DNA of 64,000 nt from an uncultured Methylococcaceae bacterium (GCA_903945375.1 CAJAVP010000100.1:62001-126000); one strand, 5' to 3'; counted from the stretch's first letter, positions 28,386 through 38,284 are shown. Translations and numbers: made by a program. Notes: a model not told the origin generated them from the sequence alone.

Positions 28386-29774
28386 ATGTATCAAATTCAT
28401 CTCGCTGGAACCACCTACCAATTCAAAAATTTACGCACGCTTATGGCGAAAGCGTCGCCGGCTCGATCCGGAGATTTTTTAGCGGGTGTCGCAGCGAGCA
28501 ATCACCTAGAGCGTGTCGCCGCACAATGGGTACTTGCCGATGTGCCACTTAAACAATTTTTAAACGAAGTCTTAGTGCCTTACGAATCGGATGAGGTCAC
28601 TCGCTTAATTATAGATAGCCATGATGCGCTCGCTTTCGCGTCTATTCAGCATTTAACGGTCGGCGATTTCCGTAACTGGTTATTATCCGAACAAGCCGAC
28701 AGTGCCAGCTTAGCCCTTATTGCACCTGGGCTTACGCCGGAAATGGTTGCCGCTGTGAGTAAAATCATGCGGTTGCAAGATTTAGTCTTGGTTGCCAAAA
28801 AATGCCGCGTCATTACCCGCTTTCGTAACACGATCGGTCTGGAAAATCGCTTATCGACACGTCTGCAACCCAACCATCCCACCGATGATCCAGCGGGCAT
28901 TGCCGCCAGCTTAGTCGATGGCTTGTTGTACGGCTGCGGCGATGCGGTCATTGGCATCAATCCCGCCACGGATAATCTGGAAGCCACGACTCGGTTGCTC
29001 TATTTGCTGGATGCTGTTATTGAGCGCTACCAAATCCCCACGCAAACCTGTGTACTTGCACACGTCACAACCCTACTCAAAGCGATCAATCAAGGCACGC
29101 CGGTGGATTTGGTCTTTCAATCTATCGCCGGCACACAAAAAGCCAACGAAAGTTTTGGTATCAATCTTAGTTTATTACAAGAAGCTCAACAGGCCGCCTT
29201 AGCCCTCAAACGCGGTACTGTTGGTGATAATTGCATGTATTTTGAAACCGGACAAGGCAGCGCACTGTCCGCCAACGCCCATGAAGGTATGGATCAACAA
29301 ACCTGTGAGGCGCGAGCTTATGCGGTTGCTCGCCACTTTAAACCGCTATTGGTCAATACGGTAGTCGGTTTTATTGGCCCCGAATATCTTTACGATGGTA
29401 AACAAATTATCCGTGCCGGTTTAGAAGATCATTTTTGCGGCAAGCTGTTAGGCTTACCGATGGGATGTGATATTTGTTATACCAATCACGCTGAAGCCGA
29501 TCAAGATGATATGGATGTTTTGCTTACCCAATTTGCGGTTGCCGGTGGCACGTTTATTATGGGCGTACCCGGTGCCGATGATGTGATGCTTAATTACCAA
29601 TCGACCTCATTTCATGATGCCTTATATGTGCGTCAAGTGTTAGGCCTAAGACCGGCGCCTGAGTTTGAACAGTGGCTGCAAGAACATCACATTTTTGATA
29701 CTCACAACCGCCTACCGTCCGCTAGCCAAATTCCCGCTTTATTTAAACCGGCCTTCGTTTTTGCTGATGAATAA
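28386..29774 (+). CDS. eutB: Ethanolamine ammonia-lyase large subunit
   Basis: EutB forms the TIM-barrel catalytic subunit of the adenosylcobalamin-dependent enzyme that splits ethanolamine to acetaldehyde and ammonia. The 462 residues match the family length. Characteristic blocks are present: GQGSALSANAHEGMDQQTCE (cobalamin/substrate region, about 292-311), LPMGCDICYTNHAEADQDD and ADDVMLNYQSTSFHDA. It lies directly after rimK and overlaps eutC by 8 bases. No other eut genes (shell proteins, EutA reactivase, EutG, EutE, transporter) are in the window. Confidence 0.96.
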   Translation: MYQIHLAGTTYQFKNLRTLMAKASPARSGDFLAGVAASNHLERVAAQWVLADVPLKQFLNEVLVPYESDEVTRLIIDSHDALAFASIQHLTVGDFRNWLLSEQADSASLALIAPGLTPEMVAAVSKIMRLQDLVLVAKKCRVITRFRNTIGLENRLSTRLQPNHPTDDPAGIAASLVDGLLYGCGDAVIGINPATDNLEATTRLLYLLDAVIERYQIPTQTCVLAHVTTLLKAINQGTPVDLVFQSIAGTQKANESFGINLSLLQEAQQAALALKRGTVGDNCMYFETGQGSALSANAHEGMDQQTCEARAYAVARHFKPLLVNTVVGFIGPEYLYDGKQIIRAGLEDHFCGKLLGLPMGCDICYTNHAEADQDDMDVLLTQFAVAGGTFIMGVPGADDVMLNYQSTSFHDALYVRQVLGLRPAPEFEQWLQEHHIFDTHNRLPSASQIPALFKPAFVFADE

Positions 29775-30567
29775 TGCCACCGTATCCACACAACTCGACC
29801 AATGGCACGCCTTAAGCGCACTTACTCCTGCGCGTATTGCCTTAGGACGAGTCGGCATGAGTTTACCCACTCGCGCTTGCTTGGATTTTCAATTAGCTCA
29901 TGCACTTGCGCGTGATGCGGTTAATATTCCACTAAATTTCACTGCACTTGCCCAACACCTCGCCGATTTAAATTGCCCGACGATTTGCTTGCAATCTCAA
30001 GCGGAAAACCAACATCAATATTTACAACGTCCCGATTTAGGTCGTTTATTAAATACCTCTGCCGTTGACCGGCTGCAAAACCTAGCCACTCAGCCAACGG
30101 ATGCGGTCATTGTAGTCGCCGATGGCTTATCCTCGTCCGCTATCAATCATCATGCCGCACATTTTTTACGCTTATTGATACCAGAATTAGCCATAAAAAA
30201 CTTACACATACCGGCGCTGTGTTTAGTCAAGCATGGTCGAGTTGCTATTGGTGATGCTATTGCCCAAATTCTTGCGGCTCGATTGTGTATTGTTCTGATT
30301 GGTGAACGTCCAGGTTTAAGCTCAGCTGATAGCATGGGTATTTATTTTACCTTTCAAGCCAAAGCTGGTATCAGTACCGATGCTGATCGTAATTGCATTT
30401 CCAATATTCATGGCAACGGTCTGAGTTATGAACACGCATTAAAAAAATTGCTATTTTTAATCGAGCAAGCGGAGTTTCTAAAATATTCTGGGGTACAGTT
30501 AAAAGATGAAACGCGCACTGAGACCCCGATTAACATCTCACCACTCAGGCAATTATTGTTGACTTAA
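29767..30567 (+). CDS. eutC: Ethanolamine ammonia-lyase small subunit
   Basis: EutC is the light chain that completes the cobalamin site of ethanolamine ammonia-lyase. I start at the ATG at 29767 (MNNATVSTQLDQ), giving 266 residues; the open frame extends upstream into eutB but carries no homology there. TPARIALGRVGMSLPTRACLDFQLAHALARDAV (conserved N-terminal block, in two pieces here) and LIGERPGLSSADSMGIYFTF are diagnostic. The overlap with eutB points to coupled translation and equal subunit amounts. YgjP follows 1 base later. Confidence 0.95.
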   Translation: MNNATVSTQLDQWHALSALTPARIALGRVGMSLPTRACLDFQLAHALARDAVNIPLNFTALAQHLADLNCPTICLQSQAENQHQYLQRPDLGRLLNTSAVDRLQNLATQPTDAVIVVADGLSSSAINHHAAHFLRLLIPELAIKNLHIPALCLVKHGRVAIGDAIAQILAARLCIVLIGERPGLSSADSMGIYFTFQAKAGISTDADRNCISNIHGNGLSYEHALKKLLFLIEQAEFLKYSGVQLKDETRTETPINISPLRQLLLT

Positions 30568-30568
30568 T

Positions 30569-31282
30569 ATGGCTGCTCTACCGTTTTCATACAGTATCCG
30601 CCGCAGTCAACGAGCCAAAAAAATGCGGATTGCCGTGAGCAGTCACAAAATTGAAGTCATTGCACCGCCGCAAATAGCAGAAACCCTACTTCATCAGTTT
30701 GTCACCGATCACGCGCAATGGATTATTGACGCATTACAAAAAGTCAAACATCGCCAAACCAACGCCCCAGCCCCACTCTCATTTCAACAGGGTAGCCAAA
30801 TTGCGTTTCAGGGCGCGAACTATCCTTTGACCCTGACACCTAGCCCATTAAAACGCATAAAAATTGAATTTGACAACGGCTGGTTTGCCCGCATTCCCAA
30901 TACGCTTATCTACACCGATTGTAGTGAACAGATCAAAATCGCATTAATCGCTTGGCTAAAACAACAAACCCAAAACCAGGTGACCGAGCTGGTTGCTCGT
31001 CATGCTCAAAAACATCAACTCTTTCCGCGTTCAATCACCATCAAAACGCAAAAAAGTCGCTGGGGCAGTTGCGGCATTCATAACGATATTCATATCAACT
31101 GGCTACTCATGATGGCACCTGCAAGCGTATTGGAATACGTGGTTGTACACGAACTTTGCCATATTCAAGTCAGAAACCACTCCGCACGATTTTGGCATCT
31201 CGTTGCTGAGCATTTGCCAAACTATCAACACTCACAACACTGGTTAAAATGCTATGGTGGCGAATTAATGAGCCGCTTTTAA
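30569..31282 (+). CDS. YgjP/DUF45-type metal-dependent hydrolase (M48-like)
   Basis: The 237 residues have a C-terminal metallopeptidase site: VVHELCHIQVRNHSARFW holds the HExxH pair with a third ligand downstream, near residues 190-207. KTQKSRWGSCGIHNDIHINW is the conserved SprT/WLM/DUF45 block. The family's substrates are not well defined. No signal peptide, so cytosolic. It begins one base after eutC, which suggests it is carried on the same transcript, but no functional tie to ethanolamine is known. Confidence 0.85.
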   Translation: MAALPFSYSIRRSQRAKKMRIAVSSHKIEVIAPPQIAETLLHQFVTDHAQWIIDALQKVKHRQTNAPAPLSFQQGSQIAFQGANYPLTLTPSPLKRIKIEFDNGWFARIPNTLIYTDCSEQIKIALIAWLKQQTQNQVTELVARHAQKHQLFPRSITIKTQKSRWGSCGIHNDIHINWLLMMAPASVLEYVVVHELCHIQVRNHSARFWHLVAEHLPNYQHSQHWLKCYGGELMSRF

Positions 31283-31340
31283 GGGCTACTAACGTAAAGC
31301 GGGACATAGTTCCGCAATTCTCATTATGACATTCAACGTA

Positions 31341-31388
31341 AATTGCTCTGCCTGCAAGTCAATACGTGCAAGCAGAGCTTGCTCTCCT
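31341..31388. repeat. Dispersed palindromic repeat, copy 2 (GCTCTGCCTGCA type)
   Basis: GCTCTGCCTGCAAGTCAATA followed by CGTGCAAGCAGAGCTTGC matches the copy at 27284-27338 across about 40 bases. It is intergenic, between YgjP and cheB. Confidence 0.8.
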
Positions 31389-31401
31389 TCAATAAATTTA
31401 C

Positions 31402-31432
31402 CGTTCACCCTGAGCCTGTCGAAGGGGGTCTA
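31402..31432. repeat. Intergenic motif GTTCACCCTGAGCCTGTCGA
   Basis: A copy of the widespread 'CCCTGAGCCTGTCGAAGGG' motif found between genes of many bacteria. A partial inverted copy, CCCTTCGACAGGC, lies at 42279-42291 before nirF. Confidence 0.6.
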
Positions 31433-31526
31433 TAACTCAGTAGCTGACAATATTCTTTGAAATGACGCAAATATTCCGTTAATCTCGTTCCATCAATAGC
31501 TTTTCAATAAACTAAACAGGCAAAAA

Positions 31527-32573
31527 ATGATAAATGTGTTAATTGTGGATGATTCAGCAGTGGTGCGTCAGGTATTAACCGAGGTTTTATCGAAAGACCC
31601 CCAAATTAGAGTTATCGCCACCGCTGGGGATCCAATTATTGCTAAGCAAAAAATGATGCAAGAATGGCCGGATGTTATCGTGCTAGATGTAGAAATGCCG
31701 CGTATGGATGGCATTACGTTTTTAAAGATTATCATGACAGAGCGTCCGACACCTGTCGTGATTTGTTCAACATTAACCGAAAAAGGCGCCGAAACAACCT
31801 TGCAAGCGATGTCGGCAGGCGCAGTCTGTTATGTCACTAAACCTAAGTTAGGATTAAAAGGCTTTTTAACGGAATCCGCAGTGGATTTAATTAATAGCGT
31901 CAAAGTTGCAGCGCAATCACGTCCCAAACGGTTTATTTCTTCATCTCCATCAAAACATGTGGAATCGACTTCACCTTTACAACATACCGTGGCAGCGTTG
32001 ACGCATACGACCGAAAAAATTGTGGCGATAGGTACTTCAACGGGTGGCACACAAGCATTAGAAGTGGTTTTAACTGCATTGCCGCGAGTTTCTCCAGGTA
32101 TTGTGATCGTACAGCACATGCCAGAAAAATTTACAGCTTCTTTTGCCAGTAGACTTAATAGTTTATGTGCGATTGAAGTACGTGAAGCGAAGGATCGAGA
32201 TCGCGTCATCCCAGGGCTCGCCTTAATTGCTCCGGGTGGCTTGCATATGCGCTTAACGCGTAGCGGTGCGTACTATCATGTCAACGTCCTTGATGGTCCT
32301 CCGGTCAATAGACACAAACCTTCGGTGGATGTGTTATTTAAATCCGTTGCAAACGTCGCCGGACGTAATGCGTTAGGTATTATCATGACCGGAATGGGGG
32401 ATGATGGCGCGCGTGGATTAAAAGAAATGCACGATGCAGGTGCTTATACGGTCGCTCAGGACGAGGCCAGTTGCGTCGTATTTGGTATGCCAAAAGAAGC
32501 CATTAAACTGGGCGCTGCGGATACTGAGCAACCGTTAGGACATATTGCAGACATGATTATGCGCTATAAATAA
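31527..32573 (+). CDS. cheB: Chemotaxis response regulator protein-glutamate methylesterase
   Basis: CheB removes methyl groups from chemoreceptors, which resets their sensitivity. The 348 residues hold an N-terminal receiver domain (phospho-Asp in [11 protein letters not shown], about residue 56) and a C-terminal methylesterase domain with the Ser-His-Asp triad: GTSTGGTQA (Ser, about 173), [12 protein letters not shown] (His, about 200) and [11 protein letters not shown] (Asp, about 292). AGG precedes the ATG. No cheR, cheA or cheW is adjacent, so it works with chemotaxis genes outside the window; the only receptor in view is at 57586-60015. Confidence 0.95.
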   Translation: MINVLIVDDSAVVRQVLTEVLSKDPQIRVIATAGDPIIAKQKMMQEWPDVIVLDVEMPRMDGITFLKIIMTERPTPVVICSTLTEKGAETTLQAMSAGAVCYVTKPKLGLKGFLTESAVDLINSVKVAAQSRPKRFISSSPSKHVESTSPLQHTVAALTHTTEKIVAIGTSTGGTQALEVVLTALPRVSPGIVIVQHMPEKFTASFASRLNSLCAIEVREAKDRDRVIPGLALIAPGGLHMRLTRSGAYYHVNVLDGPPVNRHKPSVDVLFKSVANVAGRNALGIIMTGMGDDGARGLKEMHDAGAYTVAQDEASCVVFGMPKEAIKLGAADTEQPLGHIADMIMRYK

Positions 32574-32598
32574 CTTTTAGAAGCGTCCTTAAGCTTTT

Positions 32599-32647
32599 GT
32601 TTTAGTCCAATATTAGCTATTGAACTAAAACAGCTAAAGCTGTTTTT
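32599..32647 (+). terminator. Two overlapping hairpins ending in a T-run after cheB
   Basis: Hairpin 1 (32599-32631) pairs GTTTTAGTCCAATA with TATTGAACTAAAAC, 14 bp with one mismatch. Hairpin 2 (32627-32647) is AAAACAGC-taaa-GCTGTTTT followed by T residues, a good intrinsic terminator. They share AAAAC, so both stems cannot be complete at once. The simplest role is termination of cheB transcription ahead of sbp. Confidence 0.75.
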
Positions 32648-32855
32648 CTCCGCTTAGGTCATCATCAACGAAATTGAAAACACTGTATTTTGTCTCTACC
32701 CAACTAGCCGAAGCAGTGGAAATTTATCTTATATCGATTATTAAGATATAAAAATCTTATTTTATCGTTTTTCCCTGTTAACTAATTTGCTTAATATAGC
32801 CAAAGCCTGAATAAAAAGTGCTTTCTAAAACAATTAGGAAAACAAAGGAAAAATT

Positions 32856-33863
32856 ATGAAGCTAATCACATTTTTTACCCTGCCATTATTGGCACTGAGC
32901 TTATTGCTCAGCAGTACCGTTTACGCCGATAGAACCTTATTAAATGTTTCTTATGATCCGACACGGGAACTGTATCAAGACTTTAATCAAGCGTTTATTA
33001 AATACTGGAAAGAAAAAACCGGTGAAACCATTGAAATTCAACAATCCCACGGTGGTGCAGGAAAACAAGCGCGAGCGGTTATTGATGGCTTAGAAGCTGA
33101 TGTTGTGACTTTGGCGTTGTCATACGATATTGATCAAATTTCTGAACGTGCGGGTTTATTACCTAAAGACTGGCAAACCCAATTGCCGAATAACAGCGTG
33201 CCTTATACTTCCACCATTGTTTTTCTGGTGCGTAAGGGCAATCCTAAGGGTATAAAAAATTGGGATGATTTAGTCAAAGATGGCGTGTCGGTGATTACAC
33301 CAAATCCTAAAACCTCAGGCGGGGCGCGTTATAACTATCTAGCAGCGTGGGCATTTGGACAAAAGCAGGGCGGTAGCCAAGATGCAGCAAAAGAATTTGT
33401 TAAAAAAATGTACAAAAATGTGCCGGTTCTTGATTCTGGGGCGCGTGGTTCGACCACGACATTCATTCAACGCGCCATCGGTGACGTACTGATTACGTGG
33501 GAAAATGAGGCATTTTTAGCAATCAAAGAGTTTGGCGATGATAAATTGGAAATTGTCGTGCCGCCGGTCAGTATTTTGGCTGAAACACCCGTTGCTGTAG
33601 TGGATAAAATTGTCAAAAAGAACGGCACTCAAGATTTGGCCGAGGCTTATTTACAATACTTGTATACACCGGTTGGTCAAAAATTGGCGGCAAAGCATTA
33701 TTATCGCCCTTATCAACCGGAGTATGCAGATTCAGGAGATGTAAAACGCTTTCCAAAAATAGAATTGTTTACGGTTAATGAACAATTTGGCGGCTGGCAA
33801 AAAGCCCAAGCCACCCATTTTGCGGATGATGGTTTATTTGATCAGATTGTGGCGGGTAAATAA
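32856..33863 (+). CDS. sbp: Periplasmic sulfate-binding protein
   Basis: This is the solute receptor of the sulfate/thiosulfate ABC importer. The 335 residues start with a clear Sec signal ([19 protein letters not shown], cut near residue 24) and continue [18 protein letters not shown], the family's first block. Others are [38 protein letters not shown] and [18 protein letters not shown], which line the sulfate site. AAAGGA lies before the ATG. The permeases follow after an intrinsic terminator, so the binding protein is likely made in excess. Sbp and CysP cannot be separated by eye. Confidence 0.94.
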   Translation: MKLITFFTLPLLALSLLLSSTVYADRTLLNVSYDPTRELYQDFNQAFIKYWKEKTGETIEIQQSHGGAGKQARAVIDGLEADVVTLALSYDIDQISERAGLLPKDWQTQLPNNSVPYTSTIVFLVRKGNPKGIKNWDDLVKDGVSVITPNPKTSGGARYNYLAAWAFGQKQGGSQDAAKEFVKKMYKNVPVLDSGARGSTTTFIQRAIGDVLITWENEAFLAIKEFGDDKLEIVVPPVSILAETPVAVVDKIVKKNGTQDLAEAYLQYLYTPVGQKLAAKHYYRPYQPEYADSGDVKRFPKIELFTVNEQFGGWQKAQATHFADDGLFDQIVAGK

Positions 33864-33878
33864 CCCAAAGTGCGTATC

Positions 33879-33916
33879 ACTCTCCCGCCACAACTAAGGT
33901 GCGGGAGAGTTTTTTT
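33879..33916 (+). terminator. Intrinsic terminator between sbp and cysT
   Basis: A perfect 10-bp GC-rich stem ACTCTCCCGC/GCGGGAGAGT is followed by seven T. It sits 15 bases after the sbp stop and before cysT, where partial read-through would set the receptor-to-permease ratio. Confidence 0.9.
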
Positions 33917-33954
33917 CAAAACAATCGCGACTCATCACGCTAAGTGAAAAAGCC

Positions 33955-34785
33955 ATGACCCAAAAAAGCCACATCATGCCCGGTTTTCGTCCGGCAATCA
34001 GCTTTACGCTGTTTTATTTATGCCTAGTGGTACTTATTCCACTCAGCACCTTAGTTTTCAAAAGTTTGCAATTGAGTTGGGCGGATTATATCAACATTAT
34101 CAGCCACAAACGGGTTGTCGCTTCGTTTCAAGTGAGTTTTGTAACCGCCTTAATCGCGGCCGTTATTGCCAGTATTTTTGGATTTATCATTGCTTGGGTT
34201 TTGGTGCGTTATCCATTTCCTGGTAAGCGACTCTTAGATGCTTTGATTGACTTACCCTTTGCATTGCCTACGGCGGTAGCGGGTATCGTGTTGGCGACGA
34301 TTTATCAACCCAGTGGTCTAATTGGTAAATTACTTATGGATTATTTCGGTGTCCAAGTGGCCTATCAGCCCTTAGGTATTGTTGTGGCATTAATTTTCAT
34401 CAGTATCCCGTTTGTTGTTCGTACGGTCGAGCCTGTTTTGCAAGAATTTGACACAAAAATGGAAGAGGCCGCCTCCAGTTTGGGCGCAAATCGCTTGCAG
34501 GTGTTTGTCAAAATAATATTCCCCAATATCTTTCCGGCGCTATTGACGGGCTTTGCCTTAGCGTTTGCGCGAGGTGTCGGTGAATATGGCTCGGTTATTT
34601 TTATTGCAGGTAATTTGCCTTATGTGTCGGAGATTGTGCCCTTGCTGATCGTGACCAAACTCGAACAATATGACTATGCCGGGGCTACGGTCATTGCTTT
34701 GACGATGCTAATGATTTCATTTTTGTTATTACTGGTTATCAATTTATTACAACGCTGGGTACGCAAGCGTTCGGGTCAATTGTAG
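33955..34785 (+). CDS. cysT: Sulfate ABC transporter permease CysT (CysU)
   Basis: One of two inner-membrane channel subunits for sulfate import. The 276 residues begin KSHIMPGFRPAISFTLFYL, typical of CysT, and show about six membrane segments. The EAA loop for contact with the ATPase is EEAASSLGANRLQVFVKIIFP (shown without its last residues; about 178-198). It precedes cysW by 10 bases. Product names CysT and CysU are synonyms. Confidence 0.95.
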   Translation: MTQKSHIMPGFRPAISFTLFYLCLVVLIPLSTLVFKSLQLSWADYINIISHKRVVASFQVSFVTALIAAVIASIFGFIIAWVLVRYPFPGKRLLDALIDLPFALPTAVAGIVLATIYQPSGLIGKLLMDYFGVQVAYQPLGIVVALIFISIPFVVRTVEPVLQEFDTKMEEAASSLGANRLQVFVKIIFPNIFPALLTGFALAFARGVGEYGSVIFIAGNLPYVSEIVPLLIVTKLEQYDYAGATVIALTMLMISFLLLLVINLLQRWVRKRSGQL

Positions 34786-34795
34786 GAGAAAAAAC

Positions 34796-35653
34796 ATGAC
34801 AGCGAATACTAATCAACCCACCCACACACGCGCTTATGCCGATGTCTTACACGATCCCATTTGGGTCAGAATCGGCTTAAGCGGGATAGCCATTGGTTTT
34901 ATCGTCTTGTTTTTGTGCATTCCCTTAGCGCTAGTCATGGTCGAAGCTTTTGCCAAAGGCTGGCAAGCGTATTGGTCGGCGTTAATACTGCCGGATACCC
35001 AGGCGGCGATGCGATTGACACTACTAACTGCTATGGCTACTGTGCCGTTAAATACCTTTTTTGGTATCGCAGCGGCTTGGGCGATTACCCGTTTTGAGTT
35101 TTTTGGCAAAAGCTTATTAACCACCTTAATCGATTTACCTTTTTCGGTGTCGCCGGTTATTTCGGGTTTAATTTTTGTGTTGTTATTTGGCTTACAAGGC
35201 TGGTTTGGACATTGGCTTAGTGCCCATAATCTTAAAATCATATTTGCCGTCCCGGGTATTGTTTTGGTGACCTTATTTATTACCTTTCCATTTGTTGCTC
35301 GTGAATTGATTCCCTTAATGCAAGAAATGGGTAGCGAAGAGGAAGAGGCCGCGTTGTCTCTCGGTGCAACGGGCTGGCAAACTTTTTTCCTGATTACCTT
35401 ACCTAATATTAAATGGGCGTTGTTATATGGCATTTTGCTCTGTAATGCCCGTGCAATGGGTGAATTTGGCGCAGTTTCCGTGGTATCCGGTCATATTCGC
35501 GGACTGACCAATACATTGCCTCTGCATGTTGAAGTGAGTTACAACGAATACGATGCCGTAGGCGCATTTGCAAGTGCCTCTATTTTGGCTGGTTTGGCGG
35601 TTGTAACCTTAGTTTTAAAAACCGCTTTAGAATGGCGGCAGGGTAAAAAATAA
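34796..35653 (+). CDS. cysW: Sulfate ABC transporter permease CysW
   Basis: The second channel subunit, 285 residues, with about six membrane spans. It carries the EAA loop EEEEAALSLGATGWQTFF (about 181-198) and ends after GEFGAVSVVSGHIRG, a CysW signature. AGGAGA precedes the ATG. cysA is separated by 209 bases that hold a dispersed palindromic repeat, so cysA may depend on read-through or on its own promoter. Confidence 0.95.
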   Translation: MTANTNQPTHTRAYADVLHDPIWVRIGLSGIAIGFIVLFLCIPLALVMVEAFAKGWQAYWSALILPDTQAAMRLTLLTAMATVPLNTFFGIAAAWAITRFEFFGKSLLTTLIDLPFSVSPVISGLIFVLLFGLQGWFGHWLSAHNLKIIFAVPGIVLVTLFITFPFVARELIPLMQEMGSEEEEAALSLGATGWQTFFLITLPNIKWALLYGILLCNARAMGEFGAVSVVSGHIRGLTNTLPLHVEVSYNEYDAVGAFASASILAGLAVVTLVLKTALEWRQGKK

Positions 35654-35698
35654 ATTTATGCGTAATCGTTTGGCATCTTATGGACGTGTAAAGATTGT

Positions 35699-35805
35699 CC
35701 ATCCAGTCCCCGCTCATTCCCAAACTCTAGCTTGGCAATAGACGGGAAGCTAGACCTTCCTGAGCCGCATTCCCAAGCATGAGCTTGGGAATGCGCCGCC
35801 TATTT
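35699..35805. repeat. Palindromic GCTCATTCCCAAGC-type repeat between cysW and cysA
   Basis: Two related palindromic motifs lie side by side: GCTCATTCCCAAACTCTAGC at about 35711 and CATTCCCAAGCATGAGCTTG at about 35769, the latter a near-perfect hairpin around GCATGAGC. A relative with the same core (GGCTTGGGAATGAGC) is at 47404-47438. Confidence 0.7.
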
Positions 35806-35862
35806 TTACAGGGAGGGCTAAACGATTACATTTACACAATCCACCTCTTCTCGAGTTTTTCT

Positions 35863-36903
35863 ATGAGTATTTTACTAACCAATATCAGCAAACGCTTTGG
35901 TCAATTTTCGGCATTACACGACATCAACCTCGAAATACCCGAAGGTGAGTTAGTCGCCTTATTAGGGCCTTCCGGCTGTGGCAAAACCACCTTGCTACGC
36001 ATTATCGCGGGTCTTGAAAAAGCGGATCATGGCCGCGTGCTATTAAGCGGTGAAGATAAAACCGAGCAACATGTCAGTCATCGCGGCATTGGCTTTGTCT
36101 TCCAACATTACGCGCTATTTAGGCACATGACTGTATTTAATAACGTGGCATTTGGTCTGCGCGTTAAAAACCGTCGACAACGCCCCAGCGAAGCCCAAAT
36201 TGCCAGTAAAGTTCACGCTTTATTAGAACTGGTACAACTCGATTGGCTGCATGATCGTTACCCAGACCAGCTTTCCGGTGGGCAACGTCAACGTATCGCC
36301 TTGGCGCGAGCCTTAGCGGTCGAACCGTCGGTATTATTGCTGGATGAACCCTTTGGTGCCTTAGATGCCAGTGTGCGAAAAGACTTACGCCAATGGTTAA
36401 GAAATCTGCATCATGAACTCAATGTGACCAGCATTTTTGTAACCCATGACCAAGAAGAAGCGATGGAAGTCGCCAGCCAAGTCGTTGTACTCAATCATGG
36501 GCGGATTGAACAGCAAGGTTCACCTAGCGATATTTACGATCATCCAGCCAATGAATTTGTCTCCGGATTTATTGGGCAAACCAATGTGTTTACCTTAGAT
36601 GCTCATGATGCCGAGTGGCTGCAAACCACCGGCTTGCAAGTCACGCAACAAGGCGCGATTGCTCATGTCCGACCGCATGATATCGAGATTACTAAAGCCT
36701 TAGACTCCAGCAAAGCCACTGCCGTATTAAAAGATTGGCAGCACTTAGGGGCATTAATTCGGATTGAGTTAATCAAAAACACCGACAATGATAAAAAAAC
36801 CACGCTATTTGCTGAAATGCCTAATGAGCAATTTAAACGTTTGCAAGTTAATAAAGGTGATCCGGTTGACTTAAACATTCGCCAGGCACATTGGTTTCAT
36901 TAA
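35863..36903 (+). CDS. cysA: Sulfate/thiosulfate import ATPase CysA
   Basis: CysA powers the importer. I start at the ATG at 35863 ([15 protein letters not shown]), 346 residues; the frame opens 28 codons earlier, inside the repeat, with no homology. Walker [10 protein letters not shown] (about 36-44), Q-loop, signature [15 protein letters not shown] (about 137), Walker [12 protein letters not shown] and switch His in FVTHDQEEA are intact. The C-terminal ~110 residues form the TOBE-like regulatory domain (VRPHDIEI). The Shine-Dalgarno sequence is weak. Confidence 0.95.
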   Translation: MSILLTNISKRFGQFSALHDINLEIPEGELVALLGPSGCGKTTLLRIIAGLEKADHGRVLLSGEDKTEQHVSHRGIGFVFQHYALFRHMTVFNNVAFGLRVKNRRQRPSEAQIASKVHALLELVQLDWLHDRYPDQLSGGQRQRIALARALAVEPSVLLLDEPFGALDASVRKDLRQWLRNLHHELNVTSIFVTHDQEEAMEVASQVVVLNHGRIEQQGSPSDIYDHPANEFVSGFIGQTNVFTLDAHDAEWLQTTGLQVTQQGAIAHVRPHDIEITKALDSSKATAVLKDWQHLGALIRIELIKNTDNDKKTTLFAEMPNEQFKRLQVNKGDPVDLNIRQAHWFH

Positions 36904-36986
36904 ACTTGATTGGTATTTAGTTGTTTTGCAAAACGCTTGGCTTATGAGATTATTCAAGGCATTTTCTCACCGCTCATCAGTTCATT

Positions 36987-38198
36987 ATGCAAAAAACAAT
37001 CACGATCACCTTAGCAACGGGCACACTTCAACTCGATATGGCGGAAGGGCGCATTCCGCTCAAACGATTATTAGGCTTTGCCGCGCGGATTAGCAGTCAA
37101 CGCAAATTCTTATTTGTCAGCAAAGTGTTAGGCAAACATTACCCCGTATCGCCGCGTATGATGGCGTGGTCTTATCGACATTTAGCACGGGCGATATTGG
37201 CGCGTGGTCTCGGCGACGCCTCTTCCGTTTGGATAGGCATGGCGGAAACGGCAACAGGGCTGGGTTATGGTGTTTTTGCTGCCGCGTATGAGGCTGGCGT
37301 AAGACACGCCTTATTCATGCAATCTAGCCGTTATCATCTGGAAGGAAAGGCTCGTTTAGCTTTTACCGAGACACACAGCCATGCAACCGATTTTTTCCTG
37401 TATTACCCCGAACAACCCGTGCATCAAACCCTTTTTTTAACTGCCCAAACCTTAGTGTTGATTGATGATGAAATCAGTACCGGTCGAACCTTCTCGCGCT
37501 TAATTGCCGCCTATCAAGCGATTAACCCCCATTTGCAGCGCGTTTTTATTGTAAGTTTGGTCAATTTTGCCCATCCCGACGATCGCCTGCGGGTTGAACA
37601 ATTGGCGGGTATAAGTGTGCAATGGGTGTGTATTCGGCAGGGCGTGTTGCATTTTGTCGATAGTCATAATCTGGCGTTAGATGCCATACACGTCAATGTA
37701 TCGGGCAACGGCGCGTGTAAAAAACACTTATTAGCTTGGCCGGGGCGCTTAGGCATGAGCACCCCCTTGACATTAGCCGCTCATACGGTGGAAGCACTTA
37801 TTCCCCATATTCAAGCTGACAATAACGATCCGCGCCCAATTTTGGTGTTAGGTACCGGCGAGTGTAATACGCCAGCGTTCTTGTTAGGGCGTTGCTTAGC
37901 AGCACGTGGCTTTCCTATTAAACTACAAAGCACCACCCGCTCCCCCATACATCTAGGCAACGATATAAGTCAGGTTTGCCAGTTTGAGGATAATTATGAC
38001 GATGGTATTCCCAATTTTATTTACAACGTAAGGTTTGAAGATTATCGCCACATCATTGTGTGTCATGAAACTCCACTCGGATTAGCCTTATTAGCGTGCT
38101 TGCATGACTGGCAAGCCATTAGCGCAAGATTTTCAGTCGATACAGAAAATCCGCATCTGGCTCAATTGCATTTTCATGCTCACCACCATGCTTACTGA
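36987..38198 (+). CDS. Phosphoribosyltransferase-like protein with TRSP domain
   Basis: The 403 residues appear to be a PRTase_2-type domain (about 1-240), with the PRPP motif LIDDEISTGRTFS (about 161-173) and AETATGLGYGVF upstream, followed by a TRSP-like region (about 255-400; LVLGTGECNTPAFLLGRCLA). This pairing is best known from the biosynthetic module of tellurite-resistance (ter) stress operons, where it is proposed to take part in making a nucleoside-like metabolite. No ter genes are present here. The gene is flanked by cysA and an AmrS-type radical SAM gene. Assignment rests on motif recall, so the domain names carry some uncertainty. Confidence 0.7.
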   Translation: MQKTITITLATGTLQLDMAEGRIPLKRLLGFAARISSQRKFLFVSKVLGKHYPVSPRMMAWSYRHLARAILARGLGDASSVWIGMAETATGLGYGVFAAAYEAGVRHALFMQSSRYHLEGKARLAFTETHSHATDFFLYYPEQPVHQTLFLTAQTLVLIDDEISTGRTFSRLIAAYQAINPHLQRVFIVSLVNFAHPDDRLRVEQLAGISVQWVCIRQGVLHFVDSHNLALDAIHVNVSGNGACKKHLLAWPGRLGMSTPLTLAAHTVEALIPHIQADNNDPRPILVLGTGECNTPAFLLGRCLAARGFPIKLQSTTRSPIHLGNDISQVCQFEDNYDDGIPNFIYNVRFEDYRHIIVCHETPLGLALLACLHDWQAISARFSVDTENPHLAQLHFHAHHHAY

Positions 38199-38284
38199 TA
38201 AGAAATACAACGTTGCAACAGTGCCAAGCCACCCTCCAGCGATGGAACAGTTACCTAGTTTTTAAACGGAAAGACAGGGCAGAG

